Below, one piece after another: positions 61,799 to 64,000 of a DNA stretch of 64,000 nt. Within the stretch, counting starts at the first letter, position 1; each line of letters starts with the position of its first letter. The translations under genes were made by a program, and so were the position numbers. The stretch comes from Epiperipatus broadwayi (Eukaryota; Onychophora; Udeonychophora; Euonychophora; Peripatidae), in the NCBI GenBank assembly GCA_028023455.1, contig JAQFVV010000037.1, positions 2,174,001 to 2,238,000 of the forward strand, given 5' to 3'. Under the pieces are notes generated by a model. The model did no database searches. It saw nothing but the letters and a program-made list of their open reading frames with translations, and had not been told where the DNA came from.

Positions 61799-62099
61799 AT
61801 AACATAATGGTGAGTAACATCTGTGTGAATTGGGAGCATTTCCTCTGTCAATTGCAATGAGTTATGTAGAAGGCAGGCAATTTGGTTTTTCTATCAACGT
61901 TGGAACTACTGGTGCACAGCATACTTCTCTTTCGCTGGGTCTTATCTTCGGGATGTCACTCTCCCTTCGATGACTCTGGAAAAGCCGACATCAAATTACT
62001 TGATCATCATTTGATAACTGACTTTTATAAATTATGTTCTGACTTCAAGACCTATAACAATGTGTTATTAATTTGCTTTGGGAAGCTTTTCCAATTTTC

Positions 62100-62850
62100 A
62101 TACAATAGACAATGCCTCATCACATGGGACATTTATAAATAAACTTTCTACTTCAAAGCTTACCAATATGTCAGTTCTTTTCATTTTCATACGCCTGACT
62201 AACTATAAAGTACTTAGAATCCCAAGGACTGTGCCCAATATGCAAATGGATTAAGAACTTCGAGAAGAAATCTCAACAGATTTTGACATGATGATTTTTT
62301 AGAACAGTGTGCCTTAATGGAATATTGTCTTTAGGGATTTTAGATAATCCATAAAGGGAAGGAATTTTGCTGAAATATGAAATTAATTTCCTTTTTTCTG
62401 AATCACTGAAATACTTGCAATGATTCCGGAGTAATGCTTTGCAATTTTATTTCTGTATTTGGAATTGTTTTTTTTGCTACTTTTTTGTATTGGCCTGCTG
62501 TGAGAAGTTCTTGTATTTTATCATAATCAGTTTCATCTGTTATAACCGTAGTGTTACTTTTGTCAGCAGGAAGAATGATTATAGATGGATCCTGTTTAAG
62601 AGTTTTAATAGCTTTCCTCTCATTGTGTGGAATGTTTGATTTCTGCTTTTGATGTCTGTCAAGTATCTTTTTAACTCTCCGGTATAATTCTGTTGCTTCT
62701 TCTAGAGGCAATTTTTGGGTAACTCCCTCACTGGCTACCATTACATCAAACAATGGGACAACAGATGGTGTAATGGCATAGTTCAAACTTTTTCCAAGAA
62801 CAAATAATTCCCATCAGAAAGGTGCTTAGAATTTAGATGTGTTATCTATT
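62100..62850 (-). mobile_element. Penelope-like element fragment (reverse transcriptase)
   Basis: Minus strand. LGKSLNYAITPSVVPLFDVM, EEATELYRRVKKIL, TLKQDPSIIILPADKSNTTV and TDYDKIQELL (62403-62800) are the N-terminal part of a Penelope-like reverse transcriptase; P..KSN.TV is a family hallmark. In other frames below 62402 come PSLYGLSKIPKDNIPLRHTV, HIGHSPWDSKYF and SFEVESLFINVPCDEALSIV (62101-62174), the RT block with the F(D/E)VESLF.NVP motif. At least three frameshifts. A frameshift also separates it from an upstream SDGN piece near 62815. The endonuclease domain was not found. Confidence 0.82.
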
Positions 62851-63679
62851 TATGTGTTATTACTAACAAATTGTTTGTATTTGAAAAGTTGGTTGTCATC
62901 TGATCCTTCGTGTCAGCCGCGGGATGGCGCTATTTTTAGCTAAATTTCTAGAAATATGCCGTTTCCGTGACCGCACCCAAGCCTTTAAGCATTCTTTCTA
63001 AAATAAATCCTAGAAAGATTATTAACTTGGAGTTAAGTCTTTTTTCTACGTTAAAAGGTAGAGTGTTAACTCGGCTTAGCGGCTAACGGTGTGGCTTTTT
63101 CCGATGCTAAAAGCAGAGGAAAATGCCGTAGTTGTTTGTAACATGCACTACATCATAATGCTGTGTTATGTATTTTATGTAACAATATCGTACGAGGGTG
63201 TGTTAACTTGATCATGTCAAAATTATTTAAATTTTCATTGGGGCCTTTTTTTTTTTTTTAAGATGAATTGATGTACTGTTACTTTTTAACAATTTTAACA
63301 GTGTCGTGATTGTTCCTCATAAAGCTGTGAGCCTCCTAAATTCTCTATTAGGGTGGGGTAGCGTAAATTTTTTAACGATCACGCTTTGAGTCACGTTTTA
63401 GCGAGAAATTTTCCAAGACCAAGAAGATGGCTAATTCCAACACAGAAAACTTGAAAAGATGGGAATTGCCAGACACGGAAGCCGGTGCTGGAACATTTCT
63501 ACAGCAGAAAAACATCCGCTGCTGAAAGAAAAGATGGGATTGTGCAGAAAATATATGCAGATTTGAGGTCCAAAAACATCTTTTGACTTTCATTTGTAAA
63601 TCTCGTTGTTGCCAGCGGAAATGTTCACTTCGTAAGAGGCAGCTTGTTTGAGGGATTCCAAACGGTCTTCGTCATATGT

Positions 63680-63900
63680 AAAAAATAAAAGTAACTTCAA
63701 TTTTTATTTAAACATACATCCCATCTCCCAATAATTGTTTTCGTCGGCAATCAAATAGTCAAACAAAAGTAACGTCAATTATTCTTTAATCATATAGAAA
63801 AAAAAAACCCTCCCACTAATTGTTGTCGGCAATTAAATGTAAACCAATAAAAGTAAGACCGTAAATTATTATTTAAACATAACCAAAATAACTATTTGAA
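63680..63900. repeat. Three degenerate tandem units, 78-84 bp
   Basis: AAAAGTAA starts units near 63687, 63765 and 63849; the first two continue through ATTTAAACATA/CTTTAATCATA and TAATTGTT..GTCGGCAAT.AAAT. The third is incomplete. It may belong to a repeat near the Penelope-like fragment. Confidence 0.65.
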
Positions 63901-64000
63901 CATACACCAAAAAAGACCAGCTCTTGTCAATAAAAATTAAAGAAACAACTATTATTGTCCCATTGTCAAACCAAATATTATTTGGGAAACCCAAATAATT

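Larger units (their letters stand above)
52032..64000 (+). other. CBP/p300 intron, 5' part (over 12 kb, truncated by window)
   Basis: Donor GTTTGT at 52032; the acceptor is beyond the window. It contains a SINE-like repeat (52790-53235), a triplet microsatellite (54128-54147), a MITE (54530-54715), a decayed hAT (57724-59172), a strand-skewed stretch (59176-61100), a tandem duplication (61532-61798), a Penelope-like fragment (62100-62850) and short tandem units (63680-63900). In 53240-54120, 54720-57720 and 62860-63670 I see no gene; parts of 56150-57560 and 62890-63600 are less AT-rich and may be unrecognised repeats. Confidence 0.75.

Noticed and set aside
62880-63250. Hammerhead in the region beside the Penelope-like fragment
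   Set aside because: CTGATCC and CTGACAC pieces are present but not the CTGATGA/GAAA pair on either strand.
52032-64000. Next CBP exon (RVYISYLDS region)
   Set aside because: Searched for in the plus strand by its expected residues and splice sites and not found, so the intron must extend past the window.

Overview
The window is eukaryotic nuclear DNA, very AT-rich (mostly A/T with long poly-A/poly-T runs). It lies inside one large, intron-rich animal gene. Five short plus-strand exons with matching splice phases encode a continuous part of CREB-binding protein / p300 (CBP/EP300): the segment before the PHD zinc finger, the PHD finger, and the first part of the histone acetyltransferase (HAT) domain. 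The exons are at 724-780, 7802-7879, 7980-8047, 31761-31908 and 51885-52031. The gene continues off both ends of the window. The protein segment looks protostome-like (for example FLKKKE and RVVSSSDK), but I cannot fix the phylum from sequence alone.

Everything else is intron, and the introns are full of decayed transposons. Intron 781-7801 holds a dead hAT (ZBED5-like) transposase on the minus strand and a palindromic foldback element. The 23.7-kb intron 8048-31760 holds a decayed LINE into which a nearly intact 10.8-kb Ty3/Gypsy element (13006-23801; LTRs of about 2.67 kb; ATAT target duplication) has inserted. It also holds a tRNA-Val-like sequence and two more foldback-family copies. The 20-kb intron 31909-51884 holds two further foldback-family copies, several local duplications, two weak LTR-like promoter regions, and an RTE-type LINE split by a reverse-oriented solo LTR of the same Gypsy family (46433-49054; ATAT duplication again). 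The last intron (52032 to the end) holds a SINE-like repeat, a hairpin MITE, a second dead hAT element, a strand-skewed low-complexity stretch, a tandem duplication and a broken Penelope-like reverse transcriptase.

The most interesting observation is that the foldback/MITE-like family (five copies: 4084-4605, 30432-30860, 30917-31241, 35660-36020, 36030-36395) carries a motif that fits a type I hammerhead ribozyme. It has the core CTGATGA and GAAA, the closing G10.1-C11.1 pair, a GTGC/GCAC helix II, a CCAA/TTGG helix I with an outer GATC/GATC helix beyond an internal loop, and a very short self-complementary helix III (ATACGTAT). In the palindromic copies the motif or its remnant lies in both arms, so transcripts of either strand would contain one. 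Some copies keep the core and others have decayed. Ribozyme activity is inferred, not shown.

Nothing in the window indicates an operon, CRISPR array or bacterial feature. Most short open reading frames here are chance products of AT-rich introns or fragments of dead transposons.
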